From the IMG/VR virus record IMGVR_UViG_3300042544_002979, positions 1 to 41,674 of that record: a stretch of DNA of 41,674 nucleotides; one strand, given 5' to 3'. The notes under the pieces were generated by a model. The model did no database searches. It worked only from the letters and a program-made list of their open reading frames with translations, and was not told the origin of the DNA. This stretch comes from a virus. How positions within the stretch are numbered: the stretch's first letter is position 1; each line of letters starts with the position of its first letter. Position numbers and translations under genes: made by a program. Below, piece by piece: positions 17,065-27,600 of this stretch.

Positions 17065-20000
17065 TTAAAATCCAGTTAAAGCGTTTCCTGAAGGTGAGCT
17101 AGCAGATCCTATTCCGAATCCAGCAAGGGTTTGTTTCTTATAAGATCCTGTAGCAAGAAGATCAAAAGAGAAAGGAGCCGAATTTCTAACTTGAATATCT
17201 ATACCGATTTTCTTTTGATATATGATATTGCTAGGATTTCCGGATAAACGATATCCACCAATAAAACCTAAATTATCGGTTGCTCTAAATTGAAAAATTA
17301 GAGGGACATTAATCGAATTGGCCGTCCCTTGTTTAACATATCTGCTGGCAAGTGCAGTTGATCCTTCTACCTGAATTAAAGATGTTGTTGGAGGTCCTAA
17401 GAAAAGATAAGCTCCGCAAGTGTATTTTCCTATCAAATATTGATCGTTGGGATCAAATCCAAGTTTATTTGGATACATTGAATCGGTTCTTGAAGCAGTT
17501 GGTCCAGTTGCAAAGGTGTTATCAACTTCAGACCATCCTAGTTGTGCATAAGGATTAGTAGTTGTAGTAGTAGCAGAATTAACATCCGTGTAGAAATAAT
17601 CAGAATGCCTAAAATAAGGATAAACGACAGATCCATCATTAGAAAAATCAGGGGTTACCAATTGGGTAAAAATTGTATTTGTAGTATTATCAGGATCTCC
17701 TAAAGCAATTGCTGGGTGGTCCTTACTGATGCAGAATTCAGAAATATATCCGTTTCCTGTTCCAACATAAGATCCGGTTGTTCCTGTTACCCCACCGTTC
17801 CAAACTGATCCGTTTATTCCTCCATTAGGGTAAACTGGTGTCGTAGAAGATGGAGAAAAGGGAAGGAGTGCACTTCCGTCAAGGGGTCCTTGACCTGCTA
17901 TTGTTCCATATGAATAAGATCCAATATAAGGAGCAGGGGTTACATAATAAGTAGAATCTAAACCGACACTTTTCCATCTCGGATAAATAAATTGTCCATT
18001 TTCATTAGCAGACATATAAGGTGAAGCCTGCTGTAGAAGCTGGAAGGAATTCACGGTAGCCACTTGAGATCCAGGAGGAACAATATTAGAGGGATTTAGA
18101 GATGTGATTGAAATTGGAATTTCTCCATATCTAAGATTCTGAGTGTATCCATCAGGAAGTGTGTATGTGTTGCTAGATCCCGCAAGAGTATTTAGCCCTC
18201 CTGGAAGTGCACTCGATAATTCAAGAAGTCCTGACGAAGAATTTAAGATTTGAATAGAATAAATCGAAGAAGATATTCTACCAGCATCTGCAGTAGTTGG
18301 GTTTGGGAATACCTGGTTATAAATAACAGGTGGCAATTCAAAAATAGAACCAGGAGACATCTTAGCAGAAGTTCCATCAGGTAAAACAACGTAAACTTCC
18401 AAAGTTCCAACTGCTTTTTCTACTACTGCTTGAAGTGAACTGATTTGATCTTGGAGTTCATTGATCTTCTGAAGAAGATCCATAGGTTGTCCTGAAGAAC
18501 TAACTGTTCCGCTATAAATTGAAGCGGCATCTAAATAATAGGTCTTCGCCCCATAAACAACTTGCTTGTTTAAAAGTCCGTCAATTCCTCTAGATTGTAA
18601 ATCTTGTTGAATCTCTAATACTGCTGCGTCTTTTAAATTGGTAGTGGTATTTGCGGATGCAGATTGAACTGAAAGATCCGCTGGAAAAGAAATTATAACA
18701 CTCTCAGAAAAATCGGAGGTTTGAGGATTATCAGGCCATCCAGCTTCAGAGATAGATTTAATTCTAATTTCAACTCTTTCTCCTCTCGTTATAGGAATAT
18801 CTAACTGATTTACATTATTAGCATCTGCATCTGCTGTAATTTCCGGTGCCCAAACATAAGTTCCCGTTGCGGCGTCATAAACCTTTTTTCTAATCTCAGT
18901 TTTGTATTCGTTCCAGTTACTAAATGCTCCCGTCTTAGTTTGTCCGTTGTTATCAATGTAATCAACTTGCTGTATTGGATTAGCAGATCCTGAATCACTT
19001 AAGTATCTGTACTGAACAGAGAATTGAATAACCTGTTGAGGACCAGTTTTCGGACTAACTACAGGTTCAGGAATAGCCCAGAATCCTCTAACTCTATATT
19101 TTGGAGCTTCGAATAAGCTAGGTGTACTCTGGCTTAGGGTAGTTATATCTTGAACGAGAGAGGAAAGTAATTGCTGTTTTTGAGTTCTTTGGACAGTTAA
19201 ATTATTAATCTGAGCTTGTACAGAACTAGAACTAGTAGCAGATTGAATTGGTGATACGACAGATTCTAAAACATTAGAAGAAACTATAGAACTAGTATTG
19301 GAATTTGCTACAGATCTTGCATTTGCAAGAGCACTGTCCAGTTGTACAATTTCTGATTGAAGTGCGGTTTTAGCAGAAACTTTAGAGTTTAAATCTTCAA
19401 TGGAAGTTCCAGCAGTTAATTGTGTGTTAATTTGAACTACCTTGAAGTTAGTATCTACCAGGGTAGGAACATTTGGAACTAATCCATCATAAGAAGGAAC
19501 TTTTTTCTCCTTAGCTGCGCTCAGAAGAAGTTGCCCTATATCTGCAACAGAATTTAGATAGAATGTTTCTAGAGTTTGAATCCCAGCAGTAGTATTAATT
19601 CGAAGCTCGTTACTAAAGAAGGTAATTCCAGTAGACCATGTGGTAGAAACTATGTTGTAGTTATCATCAATTTTCTTAAAGAAAACCCCCTGTCTCTCAT
19701 TATACCCAACATTAACTTGGATAGATCTTGGTCCTAGATCAGTGCTAGATAAACTTAAAGTATCTGCACCCTCTTGAACCGGCTGAAATCCAGAAACCCT
19801 TCTAAGCTGAACTGTAGTTTCGTTAATATTAACAGAAACTATTTGATACATAGACCCGTCAAGGGTTAAAAGATTATCATTTACAGCTAGAGTTTTTCCG
19901 TTTAATATATTGGAAGATGTGTCTGTGTAATTTAAACTATTTAATTTGTAGTTTCTTACGGTCTGCTGAACAGTTTGATTATTAGCGTCTGTAGTAGAAA

Positions 20001-20670
20001 CCACGCTATCAAATACCCCAAGAACACTGAAGTTTCCAGAATATCTTATTGATCTAAGAGGAAGTGGAATTATATCCTCATCAGTAAAATATCCAATTCC
20101 ACCCGCAGTTAAAGCGTTAATAAATCCAACTTCAGTTACATCGTTTCTCCCCTTTAAATTTTGATCAAAATAAGTTTTTTGAGCATCGGTAACGGTATTT
20201 GCTATAATTCTTTTTATCTTGATTCTGTCCGATTCGTCTGGAATTTGACCAGTAACATCTATGCTAATATAAAGAAGTGGGGAAAGAAAACTTTCAAAAA
20301 ACCAATTGTCCTTAATAGAAAATGTGCTAGGAACTGGAAGACCGACCAACGGTGATGGATCTCTCAGCGGACTTGCTTTATAAATTTGTGAATATGTTCC
20401 GTCTGGGTTTCTAACGGTAGAAAAATTGGCACCTAATCCTGCTAGAGCTTGTACATTACTATCAAGTCTTTGGATTTGGCTTCTTAAATAACCATAGGCT
20501 GGAATACTAGAAGTTGTAGGGAAACCTAACTCATCTAGTAATTGAATCTCTACAGTATCGTTTGTTGAGGTTGCTACTTGATTTAAACCGTTAATTATTT
20601 CTAAAGCATTCTTTTGAAGTCTCAGAAACTGAGCTACTAATGAACTTATAGAATTTTGTGTATATGCCAT
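17065..20670 (-). CDS. Large virion protein with coiled coils and a fibronectin-III-like domain, 1,201 aa
   Basis: Begins MAYTQNSISSLVAQFLRLQKNALEI with an N-terminal helical region. A long coiled-coil stretch, rich in Ser, Gln and Leu, covers about residues 410-520. It is followed by a fibronectin-type-III-like domain (about 530-670: FEAPKYRVRGFWAIPEP, then VQYRYLSDSG, then RVEIRIKSISEAGWP, then SDFSESVIISFP), with the classic alternating strands and W/Y/P positions. A second short coiled coil (about 728-760, LLQKINELQDQISSLQAVVEKA) precedes a beta-rich C-terminal half. Fibronectin-like domains on phage tails usually mediate weak adhesion or spacing. It sits 15 bp upstream of the 1,976-aa gene, so the two are likely co-expressed and may interact. 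Confidence 0.7.
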   Translation of the reverse strand: MAYTQNSISSLVAQFLRLQKNALEIINGLNQVATSTNDTVEIQLLDELGFPTTSSIPAYGYLRSQIQRLDSNVQALAGLGANFSTVRNPDGTYSQIYKASPLRDPSPLVGLPVPSTFSIKDNWFFESFLSPLLYISIDVTGQIPDESDRIKIKRIIANTVTDAQKTYFDQNLKGRNDVTEVGFINALTAGGIGYFTDEDIIPLPLRSIRYSGNFSVLGVFDSVVSTTDANNQTVQQTVRNYKLNSLNYTDTSSNILNGKTLAVNDNLLTLDGSMYQIVSVNINETTVQLRRVSGFQPVQEGADTLSLSSTDLGPRSIQVNVGYNERQGVFFKKIDDNYNIVSTTWSTGITFFSNELRINTTAGIQTLETFYLNSVADIGQLLLSAAKEKKVPSYDGLVPNVPTLVDTNFKVVQINTQLTAGTSIEDLNSKVSAKTALQSEIVQLDSALANARSVANSNTSSIVSSNVLESVVSPIQSATSSSSVQAQINNLTVQRTQKQQLLSSLVQDITTLSQSTPSLFEAPKYRVRGFWAIPEPVVSPKTGPQQVIQFSVQYRYLSDSGSANPIQQVDYIDNNGQTKTGAFSNWNEYKTEIRKKVYDAATGTYVWAPEITADADANNVNQLDIPITRGERVEIRIKSISEAGWPDNPQTSDFSESVIISFPADLSVQSASANTTTNLKDAAVLEIQQDLQSRGIDGLLNKQVVYGAKTYYLDAASIYSGTVSSSGQPMDLLQKINELQDQISSLQAVVEKAVGTLEVYVVLPDGTSAKMSPGSIFELPPVIYNQVFPNPTTADAGRISSSIYSIQILNSSSGLLELSSALPGGLNTLAGSSNTYTLPDGYTQNLRYGEIPISITSLNPSNIVPPGSQVATVNSFQLLQQASPYMSANENGQFIYPRWKSVGLDSTYYVTPAPYIGSYSYGTIAGQGPLDGSALLPFSPSSTTPVYPNGGINGSVWNGGVTGTTGSYVGTGNGYISEFCISKDHPAIALGDPDNTTNTIFTQLVTPDFSNDGSVVYPYFRHSDYFYTDVNSATTTTTNPYAQLGWSEVDNTFATGPTASRTDSMYPNKLGFDPNDQYLIGKYTCGAYLFLGPPTTSLIQVEGSTALASRYVKQGTANSINVPLIFQFRATDNLGFIGGYRLSGNPSNIIYQKKIGIDIQVRNSAPFSFDLLATGSYKKQTLAGFGIGSASSPSGNALTGF

Positions 20671-20686
20671 TTTTTATTTTACAATT

Positions 20687-22888
20687 TTAAGAGTTATTGG
20701 TTAGACTATTACCTATCATATCAACCTGGAAGGTTAAGTTTTCAGAATTTGTACAAATTATATCAATCACTGGAAGATAATCTTTAGCTTCAAATTCGGT
20801 CTTGTTTAAAGAAATAATTAAATTGCCATAAGGAACTCCAGAAGGTGAAGAAACAGGATAAGATCCTGTTGCATCGGTTAAGAATGTAACGTTATAATCT
20901 CCTGGGTAGATCTGATCTCCAAATGAGAATCTATAAACTTGACCTCTTCTCCATTTTTGATCTGTGTCATTTAATCTGATTGTTAGATCCGAGGTTAGAG
21001 TAATAGGTGTTCCGTTGTTAACGTGTTTAGTGTAATTTCCATATGGTCTTAATGAAATTACATTATTAGAAGTTGTTGATAAAGTAACCACTCCTCCATC
21101 TACTCCAATATTATAATCTTGATTATCATTAGAGATAATTAGTTGGTTTGGAATGCTTCTGTCTACAACAATACCAGGTCCTTGCTTAATAAGATTTAAA
21201 TTATAAGAAACCTCAATACTTGTCTCGTTGTTGATTAATGATCTAACTAATTCATAGTTTTGATTAATCAGCCCCATTATTGCTTGGGTGTTATTAAATA
21301 TTGCCTGGTTAGCTGCTAAAGAAGCTTCTAAATCAGCAATTCTTTTATCGATATTAAATACACTATCAGAAGTAAGAGACAAACTTTCCAAATTAGAAAC
21401 CCTTTGTTCTAGTCCAACGTAAGTAGATGCTGTGTTATTTATAGTTGAAGTTGCATCCTGAAGAACGTTCATGGAATCCATAAACATACTTAAAGAGAAA
21501 GGAGAATAATCATTAATTGCTTGTTCTACTCCGGTTTGATCTATATCAACATCAAACTTAAGATTTATTTTGAACCCATAAGAATTACCATTTAATTTAG
21601 TGACGATATTTGGTTTATATTTCTTAAGTGTCGGGATCGAATAAATATTTGCTCCTGAATCTTGAACATCATCCAAGAAAAGAACTCCGTATAGATTAGT
21701 AGCAGAATCTGCTGGGGTGGCAGGATCGTAAACATCATAGTAAATTAAAACACAGTTGAAGTTAAAATCCTCAGAAGCAGCTGTGGAATTAAATTCCTCT
21801 ATTGTAGAAATTGAGGAATCAGAAACTATCTGTTGATATGAATCCGGATCAAAATCAATCCCCACTGAATCCAATTTAGTTCTAACATAAGTCTGAGAAA
21901 CTGAATTGAATGTTTTAGTTAAAATCTGAGAAGTTGGATCATAGAAAATAGTGTCGGTGAAATACGTGTCAGCAGTATCTCTTGGTGTATACCAATTTCC
22001 TGATCCTGTAGCACCGTCGTCAGTGTCGGTAAAGGTAACTGTTGGTGCACCTAATACGTCATCGTCAAAGATAGCTAAATTAGTTAATCCACTTGGATTT
22101 AATTCATCATAAGCTCTTCCTTGTAGATATTCGTCATTAAGCGGATCTGTCGGATTATTTGTCCATTGATAATCTTGAAGGTAATTTACGTCTAAGGTGT
22201 TCTTAAATAAAACTGTCGGAGTGTTTCCGTCTTTAGTTGGAACATAAACATAAACTTCTGAGTAAGTGTTATTATTATTCTTAACAGAGTTTACAATATC
22301 CAAGTTCCCAATATACTGAACAACTCTATTATAGTTTGCACCAGTTAGACCGTAAGATCCAGTACCTCCAACAGGATCTCCCTCTACCCATCTTAATTGA
22401 TTAGAAGTTGGAAGACCGTTTACATTTACTGGAACTTGATTTTGATTTAATAAAGGAGTAACCTGGGTTGAATTAGCCGGCTGATATCTAATCCCACCGA
22501 TTTCTTTTAACCACTTAAAGAAAACTTTTTCTGCAACGGTTTGCTTAATATCTGAATTATAGTCAGTGGAACTTAAAATTGTAGATTCTAAATTTAAGCA
22601 ATAGCTTTGAAAACTTTGAGAAAAATCTATATTTGCATTTCCGGTAATTATTTGCTGAGCATTAGTAGCAAAATCTAAGAAAGCACTATCTGGAGCGTTT
22701 AATTTAAGGGAATTCCCAAGAGGGTCCCCGTTATTTAAAGGGGGAATATTTAGAAGGGCAAACTTAGAAAATTTAAATTTGTTAACCGAATTATTAAATG
22801 TGAATGATAAATCCTCAGCAGAAGAAGAGAAACTATAGAAGGTTCCTCCTTGTACTTGTAGTGGGCGAATGAAAGGGGTTGTAGCCAT
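20687..22888 (-). CDS. Virion structural protein with central coiled coil, 733 aa
   Basis: Begins MATTPFIRPLQVQGGTFYSFSSS. The first 450 residues are mixed beta with many Asp/Asn/Thr residues. A coiled-coil region follows (about 465-550, with AINDYSPFSLSMFMDSMNVLQD, then LEQRVSNLESL and IADLEASLAANQ), suggesting oligomerisation. A compact C-terminal beta domain ends QVDMIGNSLTNNS. The N-head, coiled-coil, C-head architecture resembles trimeric fibre or whisker proteins. It lies between the 298-aa fibre-like gene and the 1,201-aa gene with gaps of about 15 bp on each side. Exact role unknown. Confidence 0.7.
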   Translation of the reverse strand: MATTPFIRPLQVQGGTFYSFSSSAEDLSFTFNNSVNKFKFSKFALLNIPPLNNGDPLGNSLKLNAPDSAFLDFATNAQQIITGNANIDFSQSFQSYCLNLESTILSSTDYNSDIKQTVAEKVFFKWLKEIGGIRYQPANSTQVTPLLNQNQVPVNVNGLPTSNQLRWVEGDPVGGTGSYGLTGANYNRVVQYIGNLDIVNSVKNNNNTYSEVYVYVPTKDGNTPTVLFKNTLDVNYLQDYQWTNNPTDPLNDEYLQGRAYDELNPSGLTNLAIFDDDVLGAPTVTFTDTDDGATGSGNWYTPRDTADTYFTDTIFYDPTSQILTKTFNSVSQTYVRTKLDSVGIDFDPDSYQQIVSDSSISTIEEFNSTAASEDFNFNCVLIYYDVYDPATPADSATNLYGVLFLDDVQDSGANIYSIPTLKKYKPNIVTKLNGNSYGFKINLKFDVDIDQTGVEQAINDYSPFSLSMFMDSMNVLQDATSTINNTASTYVGLEQRVSNLESLSLTSDSVFNIDKRIADLEASLAANQAIFNNTQAIMGLINQNYELVRSLINNETSIEVSYNLNLIKQGPGIVVDRSIPNQLIISNDNQDYNIGVDGGVVTLSTTSNNVISLRPYGNYTKHVNNGTPITLTSDLTIRLNDTDQKWRRGQVYRFSFGDQIYPGDYNVTFLTDATGSYPVSSPSGVPYGNLIISLNKTEFEAKDYLPVIDIICTNSENLTFQVDMIGNSLTNNS

Positions 22889-22903
22889 CTAAGCTTTTTA
22901 ATT

Positions 22904-23800
22904 TTATATTGTTACGTTAGTTCCAGAAAGAACGATCCAAGATCCTTGTTGGCTTGCTTGCCCTTGTGCAATTCTGGGTTCCCATTGAAGGTGAACAGAA
23001 GCCTGATATTGGCTGTTCTGATTTACCACGATTCCTCCTGTTGGATAGTTTCCGTAAGATGAAGATGTGTTAAATCCGGTATAATAATCAGACCCACCCC
23101 CGGTTACCCCGGTATAAATGTATCCAGTAGCTCCACTTGTATTAACAATCCTGATTCTATATCCAGCAGGAATATTAGCAGCGGTTGCTCCATTTCCAGC
23201 TACTACAGACATGAAAAATCCAGTAGGACCACAATTTGCATAAATAACGTCTTCTTGTCCGGTGATAGCATAAGGTGCATTTACAGTAGTAAAAAGTCCA
23301 CCTCCTCCAAGAGTATCAGAAACTGGGAATGCTTGACCTGCAGTAGCTCCTGAAACGTAAGTTGTATTAGTACTTCTTAAATTTCCTAATGAACCTATAA
23401 TTAAAGATCCGTTTATATTTACTGGGCTATTAAAAGCCGCAGTTGCTCCAAAAGTAGATGCTCCGTTTTGAACTAAAGATCCGCTGATAGTGGTCAGTCC
23501 GCTAGAAGTAAATGTTGTTGTGCTAACCCCTGTAAAAGATGCTGCTCCGCTTGATAGAATTCTAGCAAGGAAAGATCCTACAGCAGGTACTTGAACCTGG
23601 TCGAAATAACCTGTTTTTGCATAAATAGATCCTGTTGAAGCCGAGGAAAGGTTTAAAATTCCGGTGTTTGTGTCGATCCCAAAGGTACTAACGAATCCGT
23701 TTACCCAATTATCCAAAATTAGAAAATTAGAGTTGATTGTTATTCTCGAAGCTGATATCGAATCTGATCCAAGAATGGAGGTTGTAGTTACTGTTGCCAT
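22904..23800 (-). CDS. Short fibre-like virion protein, 298 aa
   Basis: Has an N-terminal ASRITINSNFLILDNWVN segment (about 17-34) of the I-N-x-N-F-x-x-L type that also opens the two collagen-stalk fibres. A repetitive Ser/Thr/Gly shaft follows (residues 45-160), with short repeats such as SFTGVSTTTFTSSGLTTISG. The C-terminal domain (about 165-298) contains a GYRIRIVNTSGATGYIYTG strand and ends GSWIVLSGTNVTI, a layout common in phage fibre or decoration tips (strand, then SW-I-V-L-x-G-T). It is the first gene left of the divergent phoH promoter region. A capsid- or tail-associated fibre is likely; the attachment point cannot be told. Confidence 0.65.
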   Translation of the reverse strand: MATVTTTSILGSDSISASRITINSNFLILDNWVNGFVSTFGIDTNTGILNLSSASTGSIYAKTGYFDQVQVPAVGSFLARILSSGAASFTGVSTTTFTSSGLTTISGSLVQNGASTFGATAAFNSPVNINGSLIIGSLGNLRSTNTTYVSGATAGQAFPVSDTLGGGGLFTTVNAPYAITGQEDVIYANCGPTGFFMSVVAGNGATAANIPAGYRIRIVNTSGATGYIYTGVTGGGSDYYTGFNTSSSYGNYPTGGIVVNQNSQYQASVHLQWEPRIAQGQASQQGSWIVLSGTNVTI

Positions 23801-23841
23801 TTTAATTTATTTGTTTTCTGCTGATATATTTTTATTCTTTC

Positions 23842-23849
23842 TATATATC
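23842..23849 (-). promoter_or_regulatory. GATATATA promoter-like motif upstream of the 298-aa gene
   Basis: Exact octamer on the minus strand, 41 bp upstream of the start at 23800. The longer spacing than at other copies would imply a longer leader. Confidence 0.35.
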
Positions 23850-23894
23850 AATGCACTAAAACAAGTCTAAAATTAAAATTTCAAAATTTAAGTT

Positions 23895-23902
23895 AATATA
23901 TA
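23895..23902 (+). promoter_or_regulatory. AATATATA promoter-like motif upstream of phoH
   Basis: Plus-strand AATATATA, 18 bp upstream of the phoH start codon. It matches the variant upstream of the gene starting at 11077. It is the only copy facing right, agreeing with the strand of phoH. Confidence 0.35.
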
Positions 23903-23920
23903 CCATAAGATTTATTACTC

Positions 23921-24607
23921 ATGGATCAAAAACAAACCGCCAACAAAAACGCTGTAAAGAGAAAACCTAAAGGTGAAATCAAATTTGCACTCGCTCTAAA
24001 CGAAGAACAAAAAGCAGCAAAATCAGAAATCCTAAAAAATGTAGTTACCTTAGTAAAGGGACAGGCAGGATCGGGAAAAACTCTATTAGCTTGTCAAATA
24101 GCTCTAGATCTATTCTTTAATCGAGAAATCGAAAAGATTATCATCACCAGACCAGTAGTTGATGCAGCAGATCCAATGGGATTTCTTCCTGGGGATATTA
24201 AAGCAAAGATGGACCCTTGGTTAGCTCCTATTTACGCAAACCTTTACATGCTATACAACAAGGAAACTATCGACAAAATGATAGAAAGTCAGACTATAGA
24301 AATTCTGCCTTTTACATTCGTTAGGGGTAGAACTTTCGTAGATGCTATGGTTATCGTGGACGAATGTCAAAACGTTAACGGAAAGCAAACTGAAATGATA
24401 GTAGGAAGACTTGGTACAAATTCCAGAATGGTATTCTGCGGGGACACTTCTCAGATAGATTTAAGATCTAAGAAAGACTCAGGAATAGACTTCTTCAAAA
24501 TTCTAGAAGCTAGAGTTGAGGGGGTTAAAGTAATTACTCTTCTAAAGAACCATAGAAATCCTATCGTTCCTAAAATTCTCGATATCTACAGAGAATACGA
24601 ATCTTAA
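23921..24607 (+). CDS. phoH: PhoH-like P-loop ATPase
   Basis: 228 residues, the usual length for phage PhoH (short form with only the ATPase domain). Walker A is GQAGSGKT (47-54), Walker B is MVIVDE (143-148) followed by CQN, the sensor-like motif is CGDTSQIDL (173-181), and the terminal KNHRNP (209-214) includes the arginine-finger position. The N-terminal 22 residues are a lysine-rich extension. PhoH proteins are RNA-binding ATPases related to helicase superfamily 1; the phage role is unproven. It is the only plus-strand gene, divergent from the 298-aa gene. It converges on the propeller gene with a shared TTAA that supplies both stop codons. No Shine-Dalgarno sequence. Confidence 0.95.
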   Translation: MDQKQTANKNAVKRKPKGEIKFALALNEEQKAAKSEILKNVVTLVKGQAGSGKTLLACQIALDLFFNREIEKIIITRPVVDAADPMGFLPGDIKAKMDPWLAPIYANLYMLYNKETIDKMIESQTIEILPFTFVRGRTFVDAMVIVDECQNVNGKQTEMIVGRLGTNSRMVFCGDTSQIDLRSKKDSGIDFFKILEARVEGVKVITLLKNHRNPIVPKILDIYREYES

Positions 24608-27600
24608 TTTCCACTAAAAGTAGCGTCTGGATCGTTCTTTAGAATTAATCCAGAACCAAATGGCTGTCTCATTTCTTCAAGAATAACCGCCTGCTGTTCC
24701 AAAAGATCCTTGCTCAATTGGGCTGAGTTATTTCTATCTCCTGGCATAACCTGAGGATATCCATAATCTACAGAATTCACATATTCCGGGTTTGGATCTG
24801 ATTCAGAAGGAACAGATTGATTGAATACCTTGATAAAGGCTGGCTTTGATATTTGGTAGACATTACCTAAAGAATCCTCAACTTTATTCTCTATTGAATA
24901 GTATCCCACCTCAGTAAAGGTGTAAATAAAATAAGGGATTGATTTAACATCTAAAATAACAGTTCCGCTAACTTCATCTTTTAGAATCCATTGATTATTT
25001 TGTTTTCCAAAAATATTAGATCCGTAATTAGTAAAGAAAACTGTGGATAAAAGAGGAACTGGAAGATCCCCGTATGAATCGTGAACGTCTGCCCAAGTCC
25101 AAGCTCCAGATCCAGCTCTAGAAATTATATTTCCTAAATCAATACCGACTCCTGGAATATACTGGGGAATTAAGGAAGCAAAAGAACTATCTGTTGTTGA
25201 AGAAACGACAGGTAAACTATCAGGACCAGTTGATCCAATTCTATATCCACCAATCAATAAATTATCTTTTTCGTCTAATGCAAGTCTCAGGTGTCCAGTT
25301 CCACCGACTAAAATAGAACCATTTAATCCACCATACTGGTTGATCTTATAGATATTATTAGTAGCGGTTCCTCCTTGACTAAAGACAGAATAGAAAATTT
25401 GTCCTTCTTTTCCCATTTCAATATCATCAATTCCAATAGCAGTAGAATTTAAATCTACCGGAAGTATTTTATTACTAGATAGTGTTGTAAAAGACTGAGA
25501 AGGTGTAATCTCAACAGTCAATAAACTATATCCATTGTAATTTTCCTCCTGTGAAGCTGTATAAGATCCAAAAGAAGCAGTTCCTGAATAGGTTGTTCCG
25601 AAGAAATATTTTCCATCTCTGTATCCAGAATCTATTCCTTGGTCTGTATCAATTGGAGCAGAGTTTGTTTGGATAAAATTGTAAGACGAAACTGAAGGGG
25701 TATAATTAGAGATAAGGTAGAAAGGTAAAACTCCAGAAGTTCCACCGGTAACAGATGTTCCTAAGAAACTAAAACTAGGGCAATCAGAAGTTCCCGTAAT
25801 TAAATACGTTAAAGTTCCTTGATCTTTCTGAATCGAATTAAAAACTTTATTTCCGCCCGTTCCATAGGTTGCATTAGTTTTTAGAAGTTCTAATTCTGTC
25901 CCTAGAGAAATCCAAAATCCATCTTTTAAATAAGATGAAGAATTCCAGGAAGAAAATAAAAATTCGGAAGTTTCTATGCTATCCAAAGTTCTTCCGTACC
26001 CATTTTTATAAGTTGAAATTCCACCTTCTAAAGTTCCAACTATATCAACATCATAATCAGAAACTGATAGAGATAAAGTTTTTTCATAGAAAGCTGTGTC
26101 TATAGTTGAAGATGAAGAAAGAGGATCATAAATTGAACTTGCTCCAGGGAAAGATCTGAAATTCTTAAGTCTATAAGAAGTTTCTAAAGAACCAGTAGAT
26201 CCGAAATTTATTCCTCCATAAGAAGTTTGATTCCCCAGATTTTTTTCTATTTCCATCACAAAAATTCCAGGTACTGAAACATTGACAACTGATATTGTGG
26301 TAACAGGAAGAAATGGACCTGTAGCAGGAAGAGTTTGTGTTCCGTTGTAGATCCAAGGGTAAAGATAAGGGCTTCCTGTAATTCCAGGAGTTTGTACATT
26401 AGAAAAACCGATTGGTCCTCCAATAGGACCTGTCATTCCGGCTGCTCCTGGATAAACAGAAGACCAGATGAGATCTCCAGCTTCAATGTATCCTTTATAT
26501 GATCCTAAAACGTAAAGGGACTTTTGATCTGGGGACGATTGTACATCCCACACCTCAGTTTCTTCACCTCTGATTGTAATAACGTCTTGAATTTGACCAT
26601 TCTCGTTATAATAAGAAATGTATCCAACTTTTTGTCCGGATCTTGGAATACTTGATAAAGTCGGATTTGGATTGTTAAGAACCAGAGGTTCTAAATTATT
26701 TTTTAATCCAAAATATGCGGTGTCTAAAGTGGTATATCCTCCAACTATATATTTTCCATCCAGATATGTGGAAGAAGTATTTTTAGTTACTCCACCAGTT
26801 ACCCCATTAACCCAAGAAGAATTTTGTAACGATTGTGCTAATTGAACAGAATCAAAATTAGGAATTTGTCCGAGATTCCAGTAGTCCTGGGTTCCAGCTG
26901 TACCGTCGGCAATTGCTTTTAGGTTTGCTTCTAAAAATAAATTTCTAGGATCTAATCCTGGATGTTTATACTGAAGATCATAGTTTTGATAGTTTCTCCA
27001 AGAAGGATAATTCCAGGTATACTTGTCAGCTTTAGGTAAAGCCGCTTCGTCAGTAGTTAAAGCTTCTGTTGTTGGAGTATAATCTACAAAATTCCATCCG
27101 GTAGTTCCTGCATATTTTGATGAAGCATAAACGTGAGGAATAACATAATCAAATAGTCCAATAGAAGTTTCATCAGCTACAAATATGTCATTTGGAAATA
27201 TTTTAAGCCCGATATTAACCGATTTATTCTCAACCAGCATAATAGAAACTATATTATCAGTAGGAAGAGAAGAATTAGAAGAATTATAAACAGTAAGAGT
27301 ATCCCCGTTGAAGTAATACAATCCAGTTCCTTGTGAGTTTAAAGGATTTCCAGCGCTAAAGAAAACGTGTCCATTTGGTCTACTTTGGACAAATCTAATT
27401 TCATTGCTTCCTAAATTTGGTAGAGTTGTATCGTCCCAAACGTAGAATTTATTTTGGTCCCAATAAACTAGACCTGCAGAAGTTCCAATCCAAAGATTAC
27501 CATTTTCATCAAAATCTAAAGAATAAACTATATCAGAAGGGAGAGAGGTATTTTTACTGTTCCAGACTGTAGAATTTTCTATATAAGGCTCTCCTCCTTC

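Larger units (their letters stand above)
23801..23920. promoter_or_regulatory. Divergent 120-bp promoter region between fibre block and phoH
   Basis: This very AT-rich gap separates the minus-strand fibre block from the only plus-strand gene. GATATATA on the minus strand (23842-23849) lies 41 bp before the start at 23800. AATATATA on the plus strand (23895-23902) lies 18 bp before the phoH start. No hairpin terminator or Shine-Dalgarno sequence is visible. Confidence 0.45.

Noticed and set aside
23801-23920. tRNA or small RNA gene in the divergent gap
   Set aside because: No cloverleaf-like pairing or conserved tRNA arms were visible. The gap is simply AT-rich.
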